7,909 bases of DNA from an uncultured Eubacterium sp. GTDB taxonomy: Bacteria; Bacillota; Clostridia; Lachnospirales; Lachnospiraceae. Position numbers and translations under genes: made by a program. Each line of letters begins with the position of its first letter. The first letter of the stretch is position 1. Location of the stretch: NCBI GenBank assembly GCA_910579145.1, contig CAJTTQ010000020.1:31880-39788 (forward strand), written 5' to 3'. The notes below the pieces were generated by a model. It saw only the letters and a list, made by a program, of their open reading frames with translations, did not search any database and had not been told where the DNA came from. Shown here in pieces: positions 1 through 6,330 of the stretch.

Positions 1-454
1 TATCGACGGCGTCGTAAATAAGTCCGAAATCGATCAGTCCCTTGTCCAGGCGCTCTAATATATCGGACGTATCGCCGCTGGAAATGTGAAAATGGATGTC
101 CGGGTGCTCTATCTGGAGTTTCTTTGCTGCTCTGGCGATCAGGGATACCGTATCGGACTCTCCGGAACCGATATAGATTTCGCCACCGATGATGTCGTTT
201 GAGATGGTGATCTCCTGCTCTGTTTTTTGTACTAGATCCAGTATCTCTTCTGCGCGTTTGCGGAGGATCATGCCTTCTTCCGTCAAAGTGATCCTGCGGT
301 TCCCGCGGATCATCAGCTGCTTGCCCAGTTCCTCTTCCATGTCTTTTAACTGCCGGGAGAGTGTCGGCTGGGAGAGGTGCAGGGATTCGGCGGCTCCGGA
401 AATGCTCTGCTCCCTTGTTACGGCGAGAAAATACTGCAAAACCCTTAATTCCAT
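1..454 (-). CDS. LysR-family transcriptional regulator (C-terminus off the window)
   Basis: The reverse strand reads open from an ATG at 454-452 to the window edge without a stop, giving the first 151 residues of a protein whose family is usually about 290-300 residues. Residues 1-60 form the LysR winged helix-turn-helix: MELRVLQYFLAV, then a recognition region around residues 17-36 with the typical AAESLHLSQPTLSRQ pattern, then a wing ending RRITLTEEG. Residues 61-85 are the linker helix, and from about residue 90 (GEIYIGSGESD) the periplasmic-binding-like effector domain begins. An AGAAGGGAC ribosome site sits just upstream of the chosen ATG. LysR proteins are DNA-binding regulators that respond to small ligands and often control a divergent neighbour; here that is the DUF3737 gene. 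The ligand cannot be told because most of the effector domain is outside the window. The forward-strand open frame at 189-479 is only its shadow. Confidence 0.93.
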   Translation of the reverse strand, partial: MELRVLQYFLAVTREQSISGAAESLHLSQPTLSRQLKDMEEELGKQLMIRGNRRITLTEEGMILRKRAEEILDLVQKTEQEITISNDIIGGEIYIGSGESDTVSLIARAAKKLQIEHPDIHFHISSGDTSDILERLDKGLIDFGLIYDAVD

Positions 455-558
455 GATGTCCCTTCTTTCTGCGCGGTGAAGTCCGGTCAGGATATTCCGC
501 GGCTTTCGTTTTCGTCAGCGTATCCGTTCATGTCTAAACATTGAAACTTCCTAAAAAC

Positions 559-588
559 ACTATAACAAAGACATCATATAGTTGTCAA
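559..588 (-). promoter_or_regulatory. Promoter of the LysR gene
   Basis: On the minus strand there is a perfect -35 TTGACA (plus-strand 583-588), an 18-base spacer and a -10 TATAGT (plus-strand 559-564). Transcription would start near 552 and leave a leader of roughly 95 bases before the LysR ATG. The -35 lies only 27 bases from the -35 of the divergent DUF3737 promoter, so one bound regulator could affect both. Confidence 0.7.
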
Positions 589-615
589 GCATGGATGTGT
601 ATTCAATATAAGTAT

Positions 616-644
616 TTGCTATAAATGAAAAAACACGTTATAGT
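616..644 (+). promoter_or_regulatory. Promoter of the DUF3737 gene
   Basis: TTGCTA (616-621), a 17-base spacer and TATAGT (639-644) form a good sigma-A promoter pointing at the DUF3737 gene, with a leader of about 53 bases. The -35 lies inside an imperfect dyad at 602-629 whose outer arms are TTCA and TGAA. That is a plausible binding place for the divergently encoded LysR regulator, although it is not a clean T-N11-A box. Confidence 0.6.
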
Positions 645-703
645 AAATGCAGAAGATGAAATTATGAAAAAGGTATTTCTTGATAAAAAGGGGGAATTCG
701 ATC

Positions 704-1330
704 ATGAAAACGATCATAAACCAAACATTTGATAAAGAGCGGGCGTTATATGGAAGCAATGGGATCATACTGAGGCATTGTTCCTTTGATGGGACGGCAG
801 ACGGGGAAAGCGCATTGAAGGAGTGCGGGAATGTCACAGCCGAGGACTGTTTTTTTAACCTCCGCTACCCATTCTGGCACAATGACCATATGAAAATGAC
901 CGGTTCCGAGCTGACAAAGCTCTGCCGTGCGGCGTTGTGGTATTCAAAAGATCTTGAGATCGCGCATACGAAACTTCACGGGATCAAGGCGCTGCGTGAA
1001 TGCAGCCAGGTCAGGATGATCGGATGTGATGTGGTTTCGCCCGAGTTCGGCTGGTCCGTGCATCAGATGGAGATGGAAAACTGTTCCGTGGAAAGCGAAT
1101 ATTTCATGATGCGCTCGGATGACCTGACGTTTAGCAATGTATCGCTGAAAGGGAAATATTCCTTTCAGTACATCGAGAACTCAGTGTTTGAACACTGTTA
1201 TTTTGATACAAAAGATGCGTTCTGGCATGCAAAAAATGTCGTGGTGAGGGACAGTGTGGTAAAAGGGGAGTATCTGGCGTGGTATTGTGAAAACGTGACG
1301 TTCGAACACTGCACGATGACCGTGTTATAA
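704..1330 (+). pseudogene. DUF3737 family protein, C-terminally truncated
   Basis: The 208-residue reading frame starts at ATG 704, 9 bases after the AAGGGGG ribosome site; a TTG at 680 overlaps that site and is not a likely start. Residues 1-205 show the family hallmarks: an N-terminal QTFDKERALYG, then ADGESALKEC, FFNLRYPFWH, CRAALWYSKDLEI, IKALRECSQV, SPEFGWS, SEYFMMRS, KGKYSFQYIENSVF and DTKDAFWHAKNV. The regular short beta strands and repeated E-x-C patterns suggest a right-handed beta helix, like pectin-lyase-type folds. Function is unknown. From memory the family is about 270-285 residues and continues after the last matching strand with a GTQPLC-like strand; here it ends TMTVL-stop. 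The 3' end is therefore probably replaced by foreign DNA at about 1320, so the gene is probably inactive or makes a shortened protein. Confidence 0.85.
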
Positions 1331-1331
1331 T
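1323..1331 (+). promoter_or_regulatory. Extended -10 promoter element at the insertion junction
   Basis: TGTTATAAT is a perfect extended -10 element (TG at 1323-1324, TATAAT at 1326-1331). It overlaps the DUF3737 stop codon and sits where family homology ends. No good -35 is present: TTCGAA at 1301-1306 is 19 bases away. A start near 1338 would give a roughly 100-base leader for the ParR-like operon. That leader holds a short inverted repeat, AACCC (1349-1353) and GGGTT (1366-1370). Confidence 0.4.
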
Positions 1332-1440
1332 AGGGGCAAGTCAGAAGAAACCCAGTAAAATCAAGGGGTTGCAGATGATTTTGTCCTATTATTTTTTGCA
1401 ATGAAACAATTTACAACAAAATTAGACGAGGAGGGATGGA

Positions 1441-1869
1441 ATGGCGAGTGGGGATTTGTTCCGTGCATTTACGGTGCGGTTTTCCTTTAAGAAAGAGCAG
1501 CATGTAAGACTGCTGAAAAAATTTGAGGATGAAAAACTGACCGGCGGCAAAGCAAAGAATCAGATTGTCATGGATGCACTGGAGATGTATTTTGATGCAT
1601 TAGAAGACAACAATGATACCAAAGAGGATAAATGGGACGCCAAGGAATTTGTGGAACAGCAGTTGGAACAGTATAGGCAGGAGTGCAAAGAAGAATTATT
1701 GGGGGAGATTCTCCGTATTTTGATTGGCGGCAGGATGGCAGGGCAGCCGTTTATGGTGTCATCTTCTGTCAGTAAGCCAGAAACGGGGAATGTTATGGAA
1801 GATGAGGTGGCAGATATAAGTGGAATGCCGGATGTCATGGACAAAATCATGGACTGGAGCAGCAGTTAG
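1441..1869 (+). CDS. ParR-like ribbon-helix-helix protein (orphan partition-type DNA-binding protein)
   Basis: This 142-residue protein starts at ATG 1441, 5 bases after a strong GAGGAGGG ribosome site. Residues 8-54 fit a ribbon-helix-helix DNA-binding domain: a beta strand (FTVRFSF), helix A (KKEQHVRLLKKFED), a glycine-rich turn (TGGKAK) and helix B (NQIVMDALEMYFDAL). Residues 57-95 are highly charged and probably helical; the rest is acidic and looks disordered. The layout resembles ParR/StbB adaptor proteins of type II plasmid partition, which bind short DNA repeats and link them to the actin-like ParM filament. Normally parM lies directly upstream, but here the insertion junction does, and no ParM is seen. 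It heads an operon with the small membrane protein (14-base gap) and TnpV. The RHH fold is fairly sure; the ParR assignment is inferred. Confidence 0.6.
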   Translation: MASGDLFRAFTVRFSFKKEQHVRLLKKFEDEKLTGGKAKNQIVMDALEMYFDALEDNNDTKEDKWDAKEFVEQQLEQYRQECKEELLGEILRILIGGRMAGQPFMVSSSVSKPETGNVMEDEVADISGMPDVMDKIMDWSSS

Positions 1870-1883
1870 AATGGAGGGAGGGC

Positions 1884-2048
1884 ATGTTAAAACAGGGAAT
1901 CAACGGCACTTTCCGTTTTATGTGCGGGGTGCTTAAAGTCACGGTATGGATGGGAATACACATTTTGAAACTGATTTTGGCAGTAATGGGAACTGCTCTG
2001 CTTTTAACCGGGAGTGTGGCAAAAATCGTGTTGCTGGTATTAGCATAG
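1884..2048 (+). CDS. Small hydrophobic membrane protein, 54 residues
   Basis: An ATG at 1884 opens a 54-codon frame ending TAG at 2046-2048, preceded by a GGAGGGAGG-type ribosome site at about 1873-1881. The protein begins MLKQGINGTFRF and is hydrophobic throughout, with probable membrane segments around residues 12-28 (FMCGVLKVTVWMGIHIL) and 29-53 (KLILAVMGTALLLTGS, then AKIVLLVLA). It has few charges. I do not recognise a named family. It lies 14 bases after the ParR-like gene and 72 bases before TnpV, in the same direction, so it is probably translated from the same transcript. The strong ribosome site and operon position support a real gene; the overlapping frame at 1946-2323 lacks both. 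It might be a small toxin-like or anchoring membrane peptide, but nothing proves that. Confidence 0.6.
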   Translation: MLKQGINGTFRFMCGVLKVTVWMGIHILKLILAVMGTALLLTGSVAKIVLLVLA

Positions 2049-2108
2049 GCAGAGGTCATGAAATGGATAAAGAGAGGCAAATGTCTTTTTTTATCCGTAC
2101 ATATGGAC

Positions 2109-2114
2109 AGGGGG
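2109..2114 (+). promoter_or_regulatory. Ribosome binding site that fixes the TnpV start
   Basis: AGGGGG lies 6 bases before ATG 2121. The earlier in-frame ATG at 2058 has only an AGAGG two bases away, too close to work, so 2121 is taken as the start. This also matches where TnpV-like similarity begins. Confidence 0.65.
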
Positions 2115-2120
2115 CAGATT

Positions 2121-2507
2121 ATGGAGAAAGAACTGGCAGAGGTTATGGAAGAAAACGGAATTGTATACCATCTGGCAAAAAACGGATGCTATTATCCGGC
2201 TGTAAGGCTACCGGAGGGAACACACTACAACATAGGGAAATACGGGATGATGCGGTGGGAGTATCTGCTGACAAACTGCAGAAGGGAGTATATCCGGCTG
2301 TTGCTGGATGGGAAACTGAATGAATATCTGCATGAGGTGGACAAAGAATGCCATGCAAGTGTGGAATTGCTGGTAGAGCAGATGAAAGCAGGTACAGGGA
2401 TTACGGAGGAACTAAAAGCTGCCAATCAGATGAAGTGGGTTGGGCTCATGAATAATGTCAGGGTTACGGCAGAGGAGATTGTGCAGAGGGAAATGATATA
2501 TGTGTGA
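2121..2507 (+). CDS. tnpV: TnpV transposon-encoded protein
   Basis: The 128-residue product shows the TnpV pattern along most of its length: a short variable N-terminus, GKYGMMRWEYL near residues 40-50, then LLLDGKLNEYLHEVDKE, a central LVEQMKAGTGITEELKAANQ, and the conserved ending MKWVGLMNNVRVTAEEIVQREMIYV split across the last 25 residues. TnpV proteins are encoded by mobilisable transposons of the Tn4451/Tn4453 type and by many related Clostridiales elements, usually near a large serine recombinase. Their molecular role is not established. Here TnpV is the last gene of a three-gene operon and is followed within 10 bases by a terminator. No recombinase is in the window, so this may be a decayed element end or the recombinase may lie elsewhere. 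Confidence 0.85.
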   Translation: MEKELAEVMEENGIVYHLAKNGCYYPAVRLPEGTHYNIGKYGMMRWEYLLTNCRREYIRLLLDGKLNEYLHEVDKECHASVELLVEQMKAGTGITEELKAANQMKWVGLMNNVRVTAEEIVQREMIYV

Positions 2508-2514
2508 TGCTGCA

Positions 2515-2540
2515 TGGGGCGGGAAACTGCCCCAATTTTT
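2515..2540 (+). terminator. Rho-independent terminator after tnpV
   Basis: TGGGGC (2515-2520) pairs with GCCCCA (2529-2534). Two inner pairs (G2521-T2528 and G2522-C2527) close a GAAA tetraloop, giving an 8-bp stem followed by a run of five T at 2536-2540. It begins 8 bases after the TnpV stop. Confidence 0.85.
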
Positions 2541-2658
2541 GTGGGTATTTTGGAAGTTAAATGGATTATGTAGAAAAAGAAATAATGAGCAATATTTTTA
2601 AACGGAAGAATTAATCTATATAGTTTGATGGAAATTCGTGCATTCATAAAGAAAAACA

Positions 2659-2687
2659 TTGAGAAAGCAGTATGAATATGATATGCT
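2659..2687 (+). promoter_or_regulatory. Promoter of the XRE regulator/TcmP operon
   Basis: TTGAGA (2659-2664), a 17-base spacer and TATGCT (2682-2687) form a plausible promoter for the XRE gene. A perfect TATAAT with no good -35 is also present at 2709-2714 and may be the real -10. The intergenic stretch 2541-2738 is AT-rich and holds no convincing gene. The regulator probably binds here to control itself, but no clear operator dyad was found. Confidence 0.5.
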
Positions 2688-2738
2688 AAAAGATAACAAG
2701 GTAAATAGTATAATTTGTAAAACAGAGGTAATGAAATC

Positions 2739-2948
2739 ATGCAAGTGAGTTACAAGAAGTTATGGAAGTTGCTAATAGATAAGGATATGAAGAAAAAAGA
2801 CCTGCAGGCAGCAGCTGGAATTAGCTGGGCATCTATCACAAAACTTTCAAAAGGTAAAACTGTCAGTATGGAAGTCCTCATGAAGATATGCAAAGTTTTG
2901 GAATGCAACATTGGAGATATCATGGATTTGATTTCGGAAGAGCAGTAA
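2739..2948 (+). CDS. XRE-family helix-turn-helix regulator
   Basis: The 69-residue protein is a single Cro/C1-type helix-turn-helix domain. It reads KLWKLLIDKDMKKKDL, then AAGISWASITKLSKG as the turn and recognition helix (about residues 24-40), then SMEVLMKICKVLECNIGDIMDLI. This matches the short YozG-like class that sits at the head of toxin, restriction-modification and other defence operons and usually represses its own promoter. A GAGG ribosome site lies 10 bases before the ATG. The TcmP fragment begins 22 bases after the stop, so the pair is probably one operon. With TcmP broken, this regulator may now control only read-through into the large primase-helicase gene. The domain call is secure; the target is inferred. 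Confidence 0.88.
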   Translation: MQVSYKKLWKLLIDKDMKKKDLQAAAGISWASITKLSKGKTVSMEVLMKICKVLECNIGDIMDLISEEQ

Positions 2949-2970
2949 ACAAATGGGAGGAGAAGATAAT

Positions 2971-3213
2971 ATGTCAAAGAACAACAGTGATTTTTTTAAA
3001 GTGAAAAATGATTGGTCCCTGATTAAAGATAAATTATTGGGGTGTTATTTAATGCCTTATTTTCAAAAGGTATTGGCTACCGGAAAAACCATTTGCTATG
3101 TTGATTGTTTCTCAGGAAAAGGGCAATTTGAAGATGGCAATCCGGGTTCACCCATTATTGCACTTCAAATACGTGATAAATGCCTGCAGAAAACGAAAAT
3201 GCGGATAGAGTGA
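2971..3213 (+). pseudogene. Three-Cys-motif partner protein TcmP, N-terminal fragment
   Basis: The reading frame starts at ATG 2971, 8 bases after GGGAGGAG; the upstream ATG at 2953 lacks a ribosome site. It encodes only 80 residues, whereas the family is several hundred residues long. The fragment carries the family's N-terminal pattern: NNSDFFKVKNDWSLIKDKL, GCYLMPYFQKVL and the nucleotide-binding-like YVDCFSGKGQFEDGNPGSP near residues 49-67, followed by IALQIRDKCLQ. Similarity stops at about residue 76 and a stop codon comes soon after. I find no continuation in another frame between 3190 and 3290, so this is a deletion or replacement rather than a simple frameshift. TcmP proteins occur beside a three-cysteine-motif protein and have a proposed defence link; the partner is absent here. 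Confidence 0.75.
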
Positions 3214-3290
3214 TGCAACCTTGAAGGGCGAAAATTGAGATTGGAAAGTATAGAAGGATTTAGCAATAAGGGCATAGAAAGAGGTGTAGG

Positions 3291-6263
3291 ATGAATCCTG
3301 ATAAAAACCATGAAGTAGAAGTGGAAAATCTGTGTGAGTTGGTCGATTGCCTTCAAAGAGAGAATCAACAACTTAAAAAATTACTGGAACAGGCAGGGAT
3401 TGATTACTCCTCTTGTATAGAAGATAACGCTGACGCAGTATCTGTTCCAGACCAAGGGAAGCGGATTCTACCATTCGCCATAACAGAAAATGCCGCAAGA
3501 CACTTCTTTGCAAGGTTCTGGGGCAGGGAAGATGTCTATGCGAAACGGATCGTAAATAAAAAGACCGGAAAAGCAGGCTATTTCCCACAGTGTGATAATT
3601 TCTGGCATTATGGAGTGTGCCCAAAAGCAAACAGAGTAAAAATACAATGTAGTAAGTGCGGAAATCAGAGTTATAGTAAATTAGACACTGCGCAGATTAT
3701 GAGGCATTTAAAAGGGGAAAAGGAAGATGCTTCTGATGTAATTGGCGTGTACCCGCTCTTGCCCGATGATACCTGCCGATTTATCGTATTTGATTTTGAC
3801 AACCACGAAAAGGGTGCGGAGGAAGATGACTTTGCCAATACCGATAATGAATGGAAAGAGGAAGTTGATGCGGTACGGACAATCTGCAAAGAGCAGGGGA
3901 TTGATGCTTTGGCAGAGCGTTCCCGTTCAGGAAGGGGAGCGCATCTGTGGATATTTTTTACAGAGAGGATTCCGGCAAATCTTGCCAGAAAATTTGGTTT
4001 TGCTTTGTTGGATAAAGGTGCAGAAACGGTAAACATGAAATCTTTCCGGTACTATGACCGTATGCTGCCGGCACAGAACCATGTGCCGGATGGCGGTATT
4101 GGGAATCTGATTGCTCTGCCGTTGCAGGGACAGGCATTGAGGGAAGGCAATAGTGCATTTATTGATGAGAACTGGAATGCTTATCCGAACCAGTGGAAAG
4201 CCTTAATGCAGACAGAGAGGTTGTCGAAAGAAAGGCTGGAAGAGTGTATTAAAAACTGGCTGCCGGAGAATCCATTTGAGTCAGGCATAGAAAATGAAGC
4301 AACAAGAATCAAGCCATGGGAGTACCAGCAAAAATTTTATCAGGAAGATGTTCAGGGGAGCATGAAGATCGTTCTATCAAATCTGGTTTATGTGGACACG
4401 GAAAATTTAAAGTACCGCCTGCAAAACAGAATAAGACGTTTGGCGGCTTTTTTAAATCCGGTTTATTTTAAAAATCAAAGAATTGGCTATTCCAATTATC
4501 AGGAATCCAGAACGATTTATATGGGGCGGGAGGAGCAGGGGTATATCGGAATACCAAGAGGGCTGTATGATGAATTGATACAAAGATGTGACGAGGCAGG
4601 AATCAAATATCATATAGAAGACAAAAGAACGGCTGGGAGATCCATAGATGTTACATTTCAGGGTGAATTACGTAAATCACAGGTGCCGGCAGTAGAAAAA
4701 ATGCTGCAGCATGATACTGGTATCCTGAGTGCGGCTACAGCATTTGGAAAGACGATAGTGTGCAGTAAATTGATTGCAGAAAGAAAAGTAAGCACGCTTA
4801 TTTTGTTGGAATCATCGGCACTGATGGAGCAGTGGGTAGATGCGTTACAGGACTTTTTGGATATACGGGAAGAATTACCAGAATATCGGACTCCTTCAGG
4901 CAGAATCAGGAAACGCAAAAGTGTAATCGGAAAGATTCATGGAGCACATGATTCTTCGACAGGAATCATTGATATTGCCATGGTTGGTTCGCTGTGTAAA
5001 AAGGGAGAATTTCATTCCAGGCTGCAGGAATATGGGCTATGCATCATGGATGAATGCCACCATGCAGCAGCATCGACCGTTATAGAAATACTTCAGGAAG
5101 TGAAAGCAAAATATGTCTATGGAGTGACGGCAACGCCCATGCGCAGTGATGGACTGGAAAAAATAGGCTACATGCTGCTGGGGGATATCCGTTACCGCTA
5201 CACAGCGAAAGACAGGGCAAAGGAGCAGGGGATAGAACATTTGGTTTATCCCCGTTTTACAAGAGTGGCATATCCACGCAGCCAGGAAATGCATATCAAT
5301 GATGCCTATATGCTGATTAAGGATAATGAAGTCCGCAATAAACAGATTGTTGATGATGTGAAAAAATGTATTGATTGTGGCAGGACGCCTGTGGTTTTGA
5401 CACGTTATAAGGAACATGCCGCTCTGTTAAACGAAAGAATGCGGGCATATGCAGATAAGATATTTCTTTTATCAGGGGATAAATCGAAAAAAGAATTACA
5501 GGAAATACGTGAGCAGATGGAAGAAGTGCCTGCTGATAAAACCATGATATTGGTTGCTACCGGACAGATGGTAGGGGAGGGATTTGATTATTCGAGACTG
5601 GATACTCTGATTATGGCAACACCGGTTTCGTGGAAAGGAATTGTAGAGCAGTATGCGGGGCGGCTGAACCGGGATTATGAAGGAAAGAAAGATGTAGTAA
5701 TCTATGATTATGTGGACAGCCATATTGATAAGTTTGATAAGATGTATGGGAAACGATTAAAAGCCTATAAGCAGATTGGGTATCAGATATGTACGAATAT
5801 TTCCGGTGAAAAACAGGCGGCAGGGGCAATTTATGATTTTGAAACTTATCTTGGAGTATTTGAGAGGGATTTGCAGGAAGCAGAAAAAGATATTATCATA
5901 TCAAGTCCCCAGATGAACAGAAAGAAAGTATACCAGATGATTTCCCTGCTAAAAGAACGTCAGGAGGCAGGAGTGAAGGTAACGGTTGTTACATGGCATC
6001 CGGATAGTTATAAATATGGGAAAAGTGAAGTGCGCATGGAATTGTTAGAGCAACTTCGTAATACGGGATTTGACATACAACTGATGGATGAAGGCTGTGA
6101 GTGTTTTGCTGTGCTAGACCAAAAAATTGTCTGGTACGGCAATATGAATTTTCTGTCAAAAGAGGATATGGAAGATAATCTTATGCGAGTGGTAAGCGGG
6201 GATATTGCTGCTGAGATTATGGAGATGACCTTTGGAGGGGAGAAGGAACTGATGTATTTGTAG
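3291..6263 (+). CDS. TOTE-type primase / SF2 helicase / PLD-like fusion protein
   Basis: This 990-residue protein starts at ATG 3291 after an AAAGAGGTG ribosome site. Domains in order: a short coiled coil (residues 8-38); a cysteine cluster C101, C110, C120, C123 that probably binds zinc; an archaeo-eukaryotic primase domain with the metal-binding DFD at 168-170 and SGRGAHLW at 213-220, then GNLIALPLQGQA; an XPB-like lead-in; an SF2 helicase with Walker A AATAFGKT (481-488), Walker B DECHH (587-591), TATP (613-616) and motif VI QYAGRLNR (787-794); and a PLD-like domain (about 845-985) ending with VWYGNMNFL. In that last domain the expected H-x-K is C936-E-C938, so it should lack phosphodiesterase activity and may bind DNA or protein instead. 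This architecture belongs to TOTE conflict systems, thought to be cytosolic anti-invader modules. No promoter is evident in the 77 bases upstream, so it may depend on read-through from the XRE promoter. Confidence 0.88.
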   Translation: MNPDKNHEVEVENLCELVDCLQRENQQLKKLLEQAGIDYSSCIEDNADAVSVPDQGKRILPFAITENAARHFFARFWGREDVYAKRIVNKKTGKAGYFPQCDNFWHYGVCPKANRVKIQCSKCGNQSYSKLDTAQIMRHLKGEKEDASDVIGVYPLLPDDTCRFIVFDFDNHEKGAEEDDFANTDNEWKEEVDAVRTICKEQGIDALAERSRSGRGAHLWIFFTERIPANLARKFGFALLDKGAETVNMKSFRYYDRMLPAQNHVPDGGIGNLIALPLQGQALREGNSAFIDENWNAYPNQWKALMQTERLSKERLEECIKNWLPENPFESGIENEATRIKPWEYQQKFYQEDVQGSMKIVLSNLVYVDTENLKYRLQNRIRRLAAFLNPVYFKNQRIGYSNYQESRTIYMGREEQGYIGIPRGLYDELIQRCDEAGIKYHIEDKRTAGRSIDVTFQGELRKSQVPAVEKMLQHDTGILSAATAFGKTIVCSKLIAERKVSTLILLESSALMEQWVDALQDFLDIREELPEYRTPSGRIRKRKSVIGKIHGAHDSSTGIIDIAMVGSLCKKGEFHSRLQEYGLCIMDECHHAAASTVIEILQEVKAKYVYGVTATPMRSDGLEKIGYMLLGDIRYRYTAKDRAKEQGIEHLVYPRFTRVAYPRSQEMHINDAYMLIKDNEVRNKQIVDDVKKCIDCGRTPVVLTRYKEHAALLNERMRAYADKIFLLSGDKSKKELQEIREQMEEVPADKTMILVATGQMVGEGFDYSRLDTLIMATPVSWKGIVEQYAGRLNRDYEGKKDVVIYDYVDSHIDKFDKMYGKRLKAYKQIGYQICTNISGEKQAAGAIYDFETYLGVFERDLQEAEKDIIISSPQMNRKKVYQMISLLKERQEAGVKVTVVTWHPDSYKYGKSEVRMELLEQLRNTGFDIQLMDEGCECFAVLDQKIVWYGNMNFLSKEDMEDNLMRVVSGDIAAEIMEMTFGGEKELMYL

Positions 6264-6273
6264 AAATCAGTGC

Positions 6274-6302
6274 TTGTCAACTGCACAGGCACATATTATA
6301 AT
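6274..6302 (+). promoter_or_regulatory. Promoter of the Rpn-family nuclease gene
   Basis: TTGTCA (6274-6279), a 17-base spacer and a perfect TATAAT (6297-6302) make a near-consensus sigma-A promoter starting 11 bases after the helicase stop codon. The nuclease gene is therefore probably transcribed on its own, with a leader of about 22 bases. This also rules out the upstream in-frame ATG at 6274 as the protein start. Confidence 0.75.
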
Positions 6303-6330
6303 AGAGGTAAAGAAAAGGGGATTTGTTATT

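Noticed and set aside
189..479. Forward open frame of 96 codons at the left edge
   Set aside because: It is antisense to a clear LysR regulator whose reverse frame gives the full family pattern.
1348..1370. AACCC/GGGTT inverted repeat as an attachment site or riboswitch
   Set aside because: The stem is only 5 bp with a 12-base loop, and no second copy occurs in the window, so neither an att site nor a structured leader can be supported.
1946..2323. Forward 125-codon frame overlapping the membrane peptide and TnpV
   Set aside because: It has no ribosome site and no recognisable domain, and it overlaps two better supported genes in another frame.
2426..2740. Minus-strand 104-codon frame between TnpV and the XRE gene
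   Set aside because: It runs back through the tnpV terminator and the end of tnpV; the hydrophobic, Phe/Tyr-rich product is what AT-rich antisense DNA gives.
3221..3254. Promoter TTGAAG...TATAGA directly before the primase-helicase gene
   Set aside because: The spacer would be 22 bases, outside the range for sigma-A promoters.
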